Assembly: GCA_002070105.1 (NCBI GenBank)
Contig: MWCQ01000022.1
Location: 1-35,601, forward strand
DNA from: Firmicutes bacterium ADurb.Bin193
Lineage (GTDB): Bacteria; Bacillota; Clostridia; Monoglobales; Firm-18
Direction of reading: 5' to 3'
Length of the DNA: 35,601 nucleotides
The position numbers and the translations under genes are program-made. This document shows, one piece after another, positions 8,386 through 16,844 of this stretch. The notes beneath the pieces were generated by a model. It did not search any database. It saw only the letters and a program-made list of their open reading frames with translations, and had not been told where the DNA came from. Every line of letters begins with the position of its first letter. Within the stretch, counting starts at the first letter, position 1.

Positions 8386-10047
8386 TCACCGCCCCAAATG
8401 TTTTTCAGACTCCGGATCGCCGGAGTAATAGTACCCTTTCGGATGATTAAGGTCTACAATCAGCGCACCGCGCTTGTCATAAATCGAACCGTGATCCTCT
8501 TTGAAAACCGCCCGATACACCGCCATAATGGTGGCAACAGCACCATCTATCTTTTCACGCGATTTTTTCTTTGACGGCTTAATATTCCCTGCCGCATCGC
8601 TCTCGGCATATACATTTTCAAACATCCAACGCAGGACGGGATTGCCTCCATGAATTAGCTTTTCATCCAAAACCAACCGCATAAGTTCCTTACTTGCTGG
8701 GGACATATCCTTGTAACCCTGACCAAATTCAATCATCTCAAAGCCTTCTTTATCAAGGTTTTGCGATAGCTGAACAGCGCCCCAACGGTCATAGGCGATT
8801 TCCTCAATTTTATAGATTTTGCTTAGTTCCTCAATCTTTTTCTCAATAAAATCATAATAGATGATGTTGCCTTCAGTCGCTTCCAAAAACCCTTCTCGCA
8901 CCCACTTATCATAGGGAACATGGTCTTTTTTAACGCGTCTCTCCATGTTGTCTCGGGGAATCCAAAAGTAGGGCAGAACATAATAGAATCCGTTTTCATC
9001 ATCCGGCGGGAACGCCAGCACCAAAGCGGCAATATCGTCTGTGGAAGCCAAATCCAGCCCGGCGTAGCAGGGATTCCCGCGCAAATCATCGGAATTAAAC
9101 GGTGTGGAGCCTTTATCATATTTATCCATGGGCAGCCATTTGACAACTGTATTCGTCCATTGACAGAGGAAAAACTGGCGAAACTGCGGCTCCTCCGACG
9201 GATTTTGTTTCGCGGAATTACAGGCGTTTTGATAATATTCCTCTCCGACAATATGCCCGAACGAGGGGTTCACCCGCCGCCATACCTCCGGATCAGTCCA
9301 GTCGGCATCATCCGGCGCGGAAAATACCACAGGATAATAAGTGGGATCAATCTTTCGCCCCTCTAAAATATCAATTGCCTTGCAGTGTTCTTCATAGCAA
9401 ATGCTATTCCGATCATTCCCTGCAGTGGTAATGACAAAATTTAATGGTTGCCTCCGTGCCGCGCCGGCTCCGCGCACCATTGTATCATATAGCTTACGGT
9501 CAGGCTGACCGAGCAGTTCGTCAAAGATGCAACCATGGGTATTCAGCCCGTATTTTGTGGACACTTCGCTGGACATAGCGGAGTAAAAGCTGTTTGTTGG
9601 CTTAAAGACAATCCGCTTCTGCGACTCTACGATTTTGCATAAACTGCTTAGTGTTGGCTGGCGCTTGACCATTTGTAATGCCACATCAAACACAATCCCA
9701 GCTTGCTTTCGGTCATTTGCCATGCCGTAGATTTCCGCGCCCTCCTCACCATCAGCGCACAAAAGATATAATGCGATTGCCGCTGCCAATTCTGATTTGC
9801 CTGACTTTTTACAAATCTCAACAAAACAGTGGTTAAACTGCCTTGCGCCGTTTGGCTTGATTACGCCGAATAAGTCACGAATAATTGTTTCCTGCCATGG
9901 CAGAAGGTAGAATGGTTTTCCAGCCCACTCTCCCTTGGTGTGCTGGAGTTGTTCGATAAACGCAACGGCGTGGTCGGCACGTCTTTTGTCATAATACGAA
10001 TCCTCCGCCATGAATTGCGTTGGAGAATATATGTATTTTTCAGCCAT
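8386..10047 (-). CDS. terL: Phage terminase large subunit (TerL)
   Basis: The 553-residue protein is the ATPase-nuclease motor that packages phage DNA. The N-terminal ATPase has a Walker A-like CKKSGKSEL (about 79-87) and Walker B CIFDELL (about 173-179). The C-terminal nuclease begins near residue 327 with GLDLAST, whose Asp is the first metal ligand of the RNase H-like site; further acidic residues follow (AYDRW, and KIDGAVA near the end). Length is normal for the Terminase_1 family and no break is seen. Its ATG overlaps the HNH gene by eight bases. A portal gene would normally follow, but a methyltransferase does instead, and no portal, protease or capsid gene is present to the left. Confidence 0.93.
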   Translation of the reverse strand: MAEKYIYSPTQFMAEDSYYDKRRADHAVAFIEQLQHTKGEWAGKPFYLLPWQETIIRDLFGVIKPNGARQFNHCFVEICKKSGKSELAAAIALYLLCADGEEGAEIYGMANDRKQAGIVFDVALQMVKRQPTLSSLCKIVESQKRIVFKPTNSFYSAMSSEVSTKYGLNTHGCIFDELLGQPDRKLYDTMVRGAGAARRQPLNFVITTAGNDRNSICYEEHCKAIDILEGRKIDPTYYPVVFSAPDDADWTDPEVWRRVNPSFGHIVGEEYYQNACNSAKQNPSEEPQFRQFFLCQWTNTVVKWLPMDKYDKGSTPFNSDDLRGNPCYAGLDLASTDDIAALVLAFPPDDENGFYYVLPYFWIPRDNMERRVKKDHVPYDKWVREGFLEATEGNIIYYDFIEKKIEELSKIYKIEEIAYDRWGAVQLSQNLDKEGFEMIEFGQGYKDMSPASKELMRLVLDEKLIHGGNPVLRWMFENVYAESDAAGNIKPSKKKSREKIDGAVATIMAVYRAVFKEDHGSIYDKRGALIVDLNHPKGYYYSGDPESEKHLGR

Positions 10048-10372
10048 TTCTTATCTCCTCCAATGAAATCCGTGAATGGCAGGACTTGCAAAGTGCCATT
10101 AAGTTTTCCTCCGCATCCGAACCGCCCGCCGATACCGGAATAATGTGGTGCGTTTCAGTTGCCGGAGTCAACCGCCCGGCACGCTGGCACTTAGCGCATA
10201 GGGGATTCTTCGCAAGATACAGCTTGCTTATTTTACGCCAGCGGCGGTCGTAGTGGTCTGCATTGTCGCGGCGATTATATTGCCGCCGATGCTCCGGGCA
10301 GCAGCGAGTTCCTGCCTCCACCAACGCGGGACAGCCCGGATGACCGCATTGACGGCGAGCTTTATATGGCAT
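10040..10372 (-). CDS. Phage HNH endonuclease
   Basis: This 110-residue protein has the HNH layout. CPALVEAGTRCCPEH forms the first Cys pairs, and CAKCQRAGR, ETHHIIPVSAGG (catalytic His), ENLMALCKSCH (Asn, zinc knuckle and final His) follow. Small HNH nucleases next to terminase genes cooperate with TerL at cos-type ends in phages such as HK97. Here it lies between the small and large terminase genes, overlapping terL by eight bases and starting three bases after the small-subunit stop. GGGAGGGG precedes ATG 10372. It looks intact. Confidence 0.92.
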   Translation of the reverse strand: MPYKARRQCGHPGCPALVEAGTRCCPEHRRQYNRRDNADHYDRRWRKISKLYLAKNPLCAKCQRAGRLTPATETHHIIPVSAGGSDAEENLMALCKSCHSRISLEEIRNG

Positions 10373-10375
10373 ACG

Positions 10376-10909
10376 CTACCCCTCCCGGTTAAATTTTAAT
10401 AAGTTTTTCATCAAATCATCGTGAGGTGTTGCTCCATAAGATTTTTCGCTGTTTTGGCTGACAACATCCCAAATTTTCATCCAAGCCAAATCAGCCAGAC
10501 GGTAATATTTTACGACCGCATCAATCCCGGGATTTACCGCCACGCCGCCTTTCTTTTCATCGTCATATATCAGTGCTGTTGTGCTAATTGCCCGCTCAAC
10601 CTCATAAAACCGAGACTTAAGCAAGGCATATTCCTCGATAAACGCCGGATTTATCATGTGCAGACAGCCTGTTTTCTCAAGGAACGCAACAGTTTCCTGC
10701 CAAATATCCTGCGAAGTCGGTTCGGTTGATCGCCGCATTTGATAATACGCCAGCCTCTCTGGATATTCCGGCACAGGTGCAGATGAGTCTGCTGCAATAT
10801 CCAAAACTTTTGGCTTGCGCTTGCCGGGATTTCCTTCTAAAAGCTTTTCTGCCAGCGGTTTTCGCGGTCGTCCCGCGCCCGGTCTCTTGCCGCCATGTCC
10901 GTTAGCCAC
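10376..10909 (-). CDS. terS: Phage terminase small subunit, P27 family
   Basis: The 177-residue protein opens with GGKRPGAGRPRKPLAEKLLEGNPGKRKPK, cut here as GGKRPGAGRPRK and LLEGNPGKRKPK, the basic N-terminus characteristic of P27-family small terminase subunits. The helical centre (DIWQETVAFLEKTG, then FIEEYALLKSRF) fits the DNA-recognition and oligomerisation regions. It recognises the phage packaging site and recruits TerL. The start is GTG 10909 with GGAGG about 10 bases upstream. It is the first gene of a tightly packed packaging transcript, followed by HNH, terL and the methyltransferase. Confidence 0.88.
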   Translation of the reverse strand: MANGHGGKRPGAGRPRKPLAEKLLEGNPGKRKPKVLDIAADSSAPVPEYPERLAYYQMRRSTEPTSQDIWQETVAFLEKTGCLHMINPAFIEEYALLKSRFYEVERAISTTALIYDDEKKGGVAVNPGIDAVVKYYRLADLAWMKIWDVVSQNSEKSYGATPHDDLMKNLLKFNREG

Positions 10910-11107
10910 GTCGCCATCACCTCCATCTCTCTCTTGATAATATATGCAAAAATATGCTTGTCTGATTACGATTTCAAGTTAAAACTCGCCGAAAGCCCTG
11001 TCATAGCGGATTTTGCGGCGACAAACCCCGCGCCCCAAATTTACTACAATTCCTCAGACGGCTTGAAAAAAGAGCGTAAAAAACAAGAAATCAAGATAAG
11101 ACAATAA

Positions 11108-11153
11108 ACAAGCCCCAAAAAGCCCAGCAATCATGCGGGTTTTGAAGGCTTGT
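11108..11153. repeat. Nested stem-loop, possible minus-strand terminator
   Basis: A perfect 7-bp outer stem (11108-11114 with 11147-11153) encloses a second stem (11119-11128 with 11135-11143, one bulged A). On the minus strand the inner stem is followed by five T, so it could end transcripts from the primase block before terS. The rest of 10910-11107 holds no credible gene. Confidence 0.45.
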
Positions 11154-11288
11154 ATCAATACCTTGATAAATAATCGACTTGAAATTGCGGAATATTACGC
11201 ATCCCCCATGGGCGTTGTACGAAGGCAAAAGCCGTAGAGATTGAGACCGCCCCTCCGGGGTATCCACACAATTTTTTTCATCAAAGCA

Positions 11289-11415
11289 GTAACCGGTAAC
11301 CCGGTAACTGTGTTTTTAGAGGGTCACTGTATTTACACACGCACACGCTCGCGTAGGAAGGTGACAACTCTTTCGCACGTACCTCTAAATTTTCGGTTAC
11401 CGGGTTACCGGTTAC
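11289..11415. repeat. Long inverted repeat with GGTAACC units
   Basis: Bases 11289-11310 pair with 11394-11415 over 22 bp with a single G-U pair. Each arm holds overlapping copies of the palindrome GGTAACC. The symmetry continues inward: TTTAGAGG (11315-11322) pairs with CCTCTAAA (11382-11389), and GTCAC (11323-11327) with GTGAC (11361-11365), leaving a loop of about 33 bases. The repeat sits directly after the primase-helicase stop. It could be an iteron-type replication origin, a regulatory hairpin or a long-stem terminator. An AT-rich stretch of about 30 bases follows at 11417-11447. Confidence 0.75.
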
Positions 11416-11444
11416 CTTATATATATTGTTTATATTGTTATATA

Positions 11445-12518
11445 TTAAGAGACATCGTCCTCCTCGTACTCAGCGAAACCGCCCACATCGCAGCGCCCGG
11501 AGAGCTTGCTGTAGTCCACCACCCACACCTTCCGGTTCTTGCCGCCGAACTTCTTTTGCCTGTTCTTGGCGACAAAAAACTCGCTATGCTCCAGTTGTTT
11601 CATAAACTGGTGATACGGCAGCACCTCGCCGACGATAGCACAGTCCTTGCGGTAACGGGTGTAGCGGTCATAAATAGCATAAATGTTAATGAAAAGGTAT
11701 TGATTGTTATTTTCAAAAACATAGTCCACACCATGTTTTAACCGCATCCGGGACATGACCTCAAAGGACTGCTCCACGATGGATTTGTTGTTTAACCCGC
11801 CGTCTAAAAGATATTCGCGGGCGGCATATTCGATATGCTTGGCACATTCCTCGTTATCGTACGGGAACGCATCCACCCAGCCTGTTCCAAGTGTCCTGCA
11901 CAGCTTGCCCAGCAAACAGATTCCGGCATACAAACAACATAGGTTGTCATGCACACGAGTCGGCAGCCCACTGTTAAAATGCTCCTTGCCTTCGTCAAAC
12001 CACTTTTCAACCTCCGCAACTGTTGTATCAAGGGCAGTGTCCAGTAGACTTCGCCCCAGTAAGTTTAGTAACCTTTTGTTCGCCGTAAGACTTTCAAAGT
12101 TAGCTTTACATTCAGGGTTGTTAATGTCACGTTTTGAAAATAGCAGTTCCACGGCTCGCTCCCGGATGGATGCTTCGTCAGCAGATTCCTCTCCCGATAC
12201 CGCAATCGGTGCCAGCAAATCATATGTCACCGTTGATTGATCGGCGCGACCGCGAATGCCCTCATGACAGTCGTAGCTGTCACGAAAATGGTTATATAGC
12301 GCGTTCAACCGCACTTTATCCAGCTTTGACGGTTTGAATTCATCGAAGGCTTGGGGGAATATATTAGAGGAACAGGACTCCTTCATCAACGTAAACGCCG
12401 TTATTTGGCTGCTGGCAGTTACCTTTGAACGCGAGAATATTGGTAATACTACCTTTTCCAACGTGTTGGACTTGCCGCTCCCGGATTCGCCAATTAGAAA
12501 TAAGTGAGGAAACTTCAC
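11445..12518 (-). CDS. ATPase half of the split phage primase-helicase
   Basis: These 357 codons carry Walker A GESGSGKSNT (residues 10-19) and a RecA/AAA-like body with two Cys/aromatic-rich helical segments, ending in a basic winged-helix-like region (about 290-345). They lie in exactly the same frame as the upstream primase half. The 15 codons between (12519-12563) are open and encode WIAACFIKPHLRRSEV, so a single TGA at 12564-12566 is all that separates them. The ORF start at 12518 has no ribosome site and the Walker region is too close to the N-terminus for a complete protein. I therefore read this as the C-terminal part of an 851-residue primase-polymerase/helicase, expressed only if the TGA is read through or translation restarts. 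Confidence 0.75.
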   Translation of the reverse strand: MKFPHLFLIGESGSGKSNTLEKVVLPIFSRSKVTASSQITAFTLMKESCSSNIFPQAFDEFKPSKLDKVRLNALYNHFRDSYDCHEGIRGRADQSTVTYDLLAPIAVSGEESADEASIRERAVELLFSKRDINNPECKANFESLTANKRLLNLLGRSLLDTALDTTVAEVEKWFDEGKEHFNSGLPTRVHDNLCCLYAGICLLGKLCRTLGTGWVDAFPYDNEECAKHIEYAAREYLLDGGLNNKSIVEQSFEVMSRMRLKHGVDYVFENNNQYLFINIYAIYDRYTRYRKDCAIVGEVLPYHQFMKQLEHSEFFVAKNRQKKFGGKNRKVWVVDYSKLSGRCDVGGFAEYEEDDVS

Positions 12519-12563
12519 TTCACTGCGGCGCAGATGCGGTTTAATAAAGCACGCCGCTATCCA

Positions 12564-14000
12564 TCAAAGAATGGGCACCGTCTTAGCTGGTTCGTTGTAC
12601 GACATAATGTGCTTAGCGACCAGAAGTAACCCGGCTTTATCGATAAGAGGAGCCGAAAGAATTTTGCTCTCAAGGCTTTTATATTTTTCCATCTGCACCA
12701 TGTCTTTCACAATCGTGCCGCCTGCGCTCACCGCGCCATTGGTATCCACGAACACCAACTTCTTTTTGCGTGGATAGATACCCAATGCCTTCACGCCTCG
12801 CTTTTTCAGCCATTTCAACTTGTATATATGCATTTTAAACATTTCCAAATCGCCTTCGCTACCAAGAAAAGAAAGGGCTATGGTCTTTTTGTTGAGAACA
12901 CCTTTAAATTTCTGAACGGTGGTCATATCGCTTGCCGTCAGGTTTTGTCGGAATCGCTCGCCGCTGTCGGTGACCAAATCGCATGTCAACTGCGCCTCAT
13001 CCTCAGCGGTTATCATTTCAATGGGATCGACAATAAAGTTGGTGATTTGATAAAACTTGTCGCCTCGCCGACGATAATAACAGCCATACTGCTCGAATAT
13101 TTCAGGCTCTTTGGCTTGCTGTGGTGGTGTGTAAACTTGGGTGGTATTGGCGCAAGCGTTCTTGACAGTCTGCTCTCCGTAAGTCGTGCCATCGGCAGAG
13201 TGCCGGGCATCCCATTTGTCGCGATATAGCCCTGATTTGCGAAATAGGCGGTCAATCTGAACATCACTGCGCCCCGACCAAAACGCAAGCTTGCAACATA
13301 GCGCAAAATCAGCCTCCGATTGGGATTTATATTTGCCCTGCCATTCGCCTGAATAAAGCTTACCGAATGCCTCACCGTCTTTGGAGGCGTGCGCCAACTT
13401 CAACAATTCAGCATCCGTTAATACCGCTATCATTGACTTGGAAACCGCGCGGCTACTACGTTTTAGAGGTGTGATAAACGTCTTATGTATCCAATCAATC
13501 GCTCCGTTATCATCAGCAATTGTATCCGCACAGTCCTTCCAACGCATTCCGGTCATAGTAAAATATCTGCTTGACGAGTACATCTCCACACCATATTTGC
13601 TGTTGCGGTTTCCACTGGATGGCAACTTGCCTTTGAGGAAGATGTGCAGCCCAGTTCCCGATGGACTAATTTCAATGTACGTTGGCGGCAACCTCGACAA
13701 AATATCCGTTGCTACCTCGTTTGGATGACCGTCGGTAAGGCAGTGGTCAATGTCTATTCCGACAATACCGCAATCTTCTGTAAAAACAAAGCCAATCCCA
13801 CTGAACGAATATTTATCTTCAGCATCTATAGCTTCATCTAAGGTACCCCACGTTGACGGATTACTTGCCGACGCCCTATATCCCGTCCCCGGTGAATACG
13901 GCACCTTTGTATCTTTTCCGGACTTTTTATCAGGCTCTAACCGCCAACATACCCATTGTTTTAGGGCAGTCAATTCTTTTGGGAATGTATTCTTGTCCAA
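12564..14000 (-). CDS. Phage primase-polymerase, N-terminal half, ends at an in-frame TGA
   Basis: The 478-residue half is a primase-polymerase like that of phage NrS-1. Metal-binding IDIDH lies at about 82-86 and SPSGTGLHIFLKG at about 112-124, the two hallmarks of AEP-type prim-pol catalytic sites. A helix-bundle domain (about 215-285, FALCCKLAFWSGR then LFRKSGLYRDKW) follows. The region after 300 links to the ATPase. Start is TTG 14000, six bases after GGGGTGA. The frame ends in VPIL followed by TGA, yet remains open for the ATPase beyond; a Gly codon (GGA) is the likely ancestral state. The protein primes and extends phage DNA; separated from its helicase, replication would probably fail. 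Confidence 0.85.
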   Translation of the reverse strand: MDKNTFPKELTALKQWVCWRLEPDKKSGKDTKVPYSPGTGYRASASNPSTWGTLDEAIDAEDKYSFSGIGFVFTEDCGIVGIDIDHCLTDGHPNEVATDILSRLPPTYIEISPSGTGLHIFLKGKLPSSGNRNSKYGVEMYSSSRYFTMTGMRWKDCADTIADDNGAIDWIHKTFITPLKRSSRAVSKSMIAVLTDAELLKLAHASKDGEAFGKLYSGEWQGKYKSQSEADFALCCKLAFWSGRSDVQIDRLFRKSGLYRDKWDARHSADGTTYGEQTVKNACANTTQVYTPPQQAKEPEIFEQYGCYYRRRGDKFYQITNFIVDPIEMITAEDEAQLTCDLVTDSGERFRQNLTASDMTTVQKFKGVLNKKTIALSFLGSEGDLEMFKMHIYKLKWLKKRGVKALGIYPRKKKLVFVDTNGAVSAGGTIVKDMVQMEKYKSLESKILSAPLIDKAGLLLVAKHIMSYNEPAKTVPIL

Positions 14001-14139
14001 TTATATCACCCCATAATACAAATTGTCACATTATATGATTATGAAGGGAGCGATTGTCCATATGTGGGTTGTTATTTATATCATTAACCAAGCGTTAGTT
14101 AATTACGCCTACGGTTTTTCCATTTTTCCACAAATAAAG

Positions 14140-14168
14140 TTGAATTATTTGACAATATATGATATAAT
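14140..14168 (+). promoter_or_regulatory. Promoter of the defence operon
   Basis: TTGAAT (14140-14145) and TATAAT (14163-14168) are 17 bp apart. A second -35-like TTGACA at 14149-14154 could pair with the weaker TATACG at 14171-14176 (16 bp). An ATTAAC/GTTAAT dyad at 14083-14103 in the same divergent region is a possible operator. The helicase start is 43 bases downstream. Confidence 0.65.
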
Positions 14169-14210
14169 GCTATACGGATTATTGTAACTTTCGACAGAAA
14201 AGGATAGGAT

Positions 14211-16844
14211 GTGAATACCTTGCTGGAAAGCCCGTTCCACATTATGTACAAAGCAAAGAAGTTGTCGTCCTATGCCTTTGGGCACGACAAGTTGATTCCG
14301 GCATTTGCATCTTCAAATATAGCGGTGTATCCATACCAGGTAGCGGCGGCAATGTTCGCCCTTCGCTCGCCATTTCAGAGAGGTGTCATTGAATGCTCGG
14401 AGGGCGGACTCGGAAAATCCTATGTTTCGCTTTTAATTATACTCCAGCAATGGTACATTGGAAAACGCAGATTTCTTTTGGTTATACCCGCACACTTACG
14501 TCATCAATGGCGGTCAGCATTGGATGAGAAAATCAGCATCCCCGCCGTTTTTTTGGATAATAATGCTGATATAAAAGAATACGAGGATGGTAATCCTTTC
14601 GAGCAGGACGCGCTGGTTATAACAACTTACGAACTGGCGGCGCAAAACTCCGAGCGCATATCACAAATCAAATGGGATATTGTGATGTTTGATGAAGCTC
14701 ATCGACTTTGCAAGTCTCACATCGTGGACGCGAAAGAGGCGCGGACGCTGAAAGCCGCCGTGGACGAGGCATTCAAAATATTATTGACCGCCACGCCAAT
14801 ACAGCTAAACATCATGGATTTATATGGACTGATCCATTTTATAGACGAAACCGCTCTGCCGGATGCAGGTGATTTTTATAAACGCTACTTCCGCAAGCCG
14901 GAAAACTATCCGGAACTGACGGAACGCGTGAGCGGATATTGTTTTCGCACATTGCGATCGCAAGCGAAACAATATGCCGGAATCACTAATCGGCTAAATA
15001 TAACGGTCGAATTTGACTATACCACCAAAGAAAAAGAACTCTATACGCTGATTGAAAAATACCTAAAACGCCCAACGAAAGCGGCGTTTCCTAAAATGGA
15101 ACGATATGACCTCGCGCTTATGCTGTACAGTACCTTTTCTTCCTCCGCAGAGGCGTTGGCGCAGACTTTAGACGGTGTGGTTAAACGGTTGGAAAAAGAG
15201 CCGGATGCTACAGCGGAATTGAACGAAGTTAAGCAAATGCTTGAAATTACACATGGTATCGCCACTACTGCCAAATACAAGGCACTTATTAAAAGTCTTG
15301 ATATTTGTTTCCGCGAATTAAAGAGGCGCGGCGCGAATAAAAAGGCGTTGATTTTTACCGCCAGCCGTGCTACACAAAAATTTTTAAAAGAATTGCTTGT
15401 CAAAAAGTGGACTGTTGCTACATATAGCGGAGATAACAGCGGTGACGATATAATCGCAAAATTCCGTGACGAGGCTGAAATCCTCATTACCACCGACCTT
15501 GCTTCGGACGGCTTGAACTTTGAATTTTGCTCGTTAGTGGTAAATTATGATATAGCGTATAACACATTGAAATTAGAACAGCGCATCGACCGCTGTCATA
15601 GATTGCGCCAGCAGAACGACGTAATCGTCCTCTCGCTCATCAACCGTAACAATTTTGCGGATGTTCGAATGCTGGAGTTGGTGGGCAAGCGTACCCTATT
15701 AATGGACGGCGTGTTTGGCTTGACGGACGATGTTATCGGCGGCTTTATCAGTGACATTGAGACAGAACTTCCCACCGCCTTTGAAAAGGCGCGGACAAAG
15801 CAGGAAGTTGCTGTGGCGTTCGCGGACACGCTTACAACTAACGAGGGTAAAAATAGAGAGGCTGTGAAATCTGCCGAAGAGATGCTGTTCACTACCTTTA
15901 GCGGCGCGCTGGCAGATAATATTCATATCACGCCACAATATATTGAGAGCAAAACAAAAGAAATTAATGAAGATTTATGGTGCGTGGTGCGCTGGTTTTT
16001 CGGACGCCATCGCGATTTTATGATAGATGATGAAAACCGTTCCATTCGAACATTCCACAATCCTGCACCTCATGTGTTTACCGGAACACGGATGGGACGT
16101 GATGAATATAGTATGCTGGACAAAACCCTTCCGAAATCCGGATGGATTACCATAACAAGCAACATCGCGCAAAATGTACTTCAGGAGATATTTTGGCAAG
16201 GTCTGGAGAGTGAAGGCAGTATTATAGTTGATGGTAATGTATCAAATTGTACGATTGGATTTTACGAAGTGACCGTGTCTAACGGATATTTTGGCGGCGC
16301 GGTTTACAGGACATTCACCGGGCAGACACAAAAGGGCAAGAGTCTCTCCGACCGAGAATGCCGCAAGATTATGGAAATGCCTGTACTTAGCTTTTCCGCA
16401 CACGACAACCGAATCGGGCGCAAGGACGGCATGAAATTTGACGAGTATAAATATCACGAACTGGATGATTTAATTGATACCGCCGCCTATACATCCCGCT
16501 GTGCCGAGAATACTGATCCGGCTATTGCGGAAGAAATATCTAAGCTGAAACATCAAACTGAGGACAAGAAAATCGCTCTTAACCGTGATTTGGAAGGCTT
16601 AAAAGCGCAGCTCACCGCGCCGCAGAATGTGGATAGCATTGCAGAAAAGCTACTTGCTGAAAAACGCAGAAGCGTACTGGATCGGGAGTATAAGCAAAAA
16701 GAACAGAGCCTGTTTATGGATGGCTTGAAGCTGGATGTGGAGCTGGAAGAGCAAATCAAGAAATTAGCGGACGGCGCGAAATTGACCGCGAAAGTGCGGA
16801 GGCTGTTTTTGATAAATGTGGAGGGAGGGCAAGAGAATGGGTAG
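14211..16844 (+). CDS. SNF2/DEAD-box helicase of the defence operon
   Basis: An 877-residue superfamily 2 helicase with SNF2-like character. Walker A EGGLGKS is at 64-70, DEAH at 161-164, TATP at 193-196, motif V LASDGLNFE at about 430-438 and motif VI QRIDRCHRLRQ at about 457-467, all intact. Residues 540-800 are an unassigned C-terminal region; 775-870 is highly charged and probably coiled-coil. Such enzymes translocate on double-stranded DNA and remodel bound proteins, as in DISARM DrmD and RapA. The start is GTG 14211 with AGGA seven bases upstream. Its end overlaps the next gene by eight bases. I recall similar helicases upstream of type III Mod genes in other genomes, with a small protein between, so a role in that system is likely. 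Confidence 0.88.
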   Translation: MNTLLESPFHIMYKAKKLSSYAFGHDKLIPAFASSNIAVYPYQVAAAMFALRSPFQRGVIECSEGGLGKSYVSLLIILQQWYIGKRRFLLVIPAHLRHQWRSALDEKISIPAVFLDNNADIKEYEDGNPFEQDALVITTYELAAQNSERISQIKWDIVMFDEAHRLCKSHIVDAKEARTLKAAVDEAFKILLTATPIQLNIMDLYGLIHFIDETALPDAGDFYKRYFRKPENYPELTERVSGYCFRTLRSQAKQYAGITNRLNITVEFDYTTKEKELYTLIEKYLKRPTKAAFPKMERYDLALMLYSTFSSSAEALAQTLDGVVKRLEKEPDATAELNEVKQMLEITHGIATTAKYKALIKSLDICFRELKRRGANKKALIFTASRATQKFLKELLVKKWTVATYSGDNSGDDIIAKFRDEAEILITTDLASDGLNFEFCSLVVNYDIAYNTLKLEQRIDRCHRLRQQNDVIVLSLINRNNFADVRMLELVGKRTLLMDGVFGLTDDVIGGFISDIETELPTAFEKARTKQEVAVAFADTLTTNEGKNREAVKSAEEMLFTTFSGALADNIHITPQYIESKTKEINEDLWCVVRWFFGRHRDFMIDDENRSIRTFHNPAPHVFTGTRMGRDEYSMLDKTLPKSGWITITSNIAQNVLQEIFWQGLESEGSIIVDGNVSNCTIGFYEVTVSNGYFGGAVYRTFTGQTQKGKSLSDRECRKIMEMPVLSFSAHDNRIGRKDGMKFDEYKYHELDDLIDTAAYTSRCAENTDPAIAEEISKLKHQTEDKKIALNRDLEGLKAQLTAPQNVDSIAEKLLAEKRRSVLDREYKQKEQSLFMDGLKLDVELEEQIKKLADGAKLTAKVRRLFLINVEGGQENG

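Noticed and set aside
10895-11107. Plus-strand frame of 70 codons upstream of terS
   Set aside because: It overlaps the terS start on the opposite strand, has no ribosome site and its composition looks random.
11108-11153. Calling the nested stem-loop a definite terminator
   Set aside because: The T tract on the minus strand lies inside the outer stem and the structure is symmetrical, so the direction and function are not settled.
11755-12240. Plus-strand frame of 161 codons within the primase-helicase region
   Set aside because: It is antisense to a clear ATPase coding sequence, with Ser/Pro/Arg-rich composition typical of a shadow frame.
12564-12566. TGA as a sense codon (altered genetic code)
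   Set aside because: TGA ends many intact genes here, for example at 17533-17535, 20626-20628, 21189-21191 and 35093-35095, so general recoding is excluded. No selenocysteine-type context was evident.
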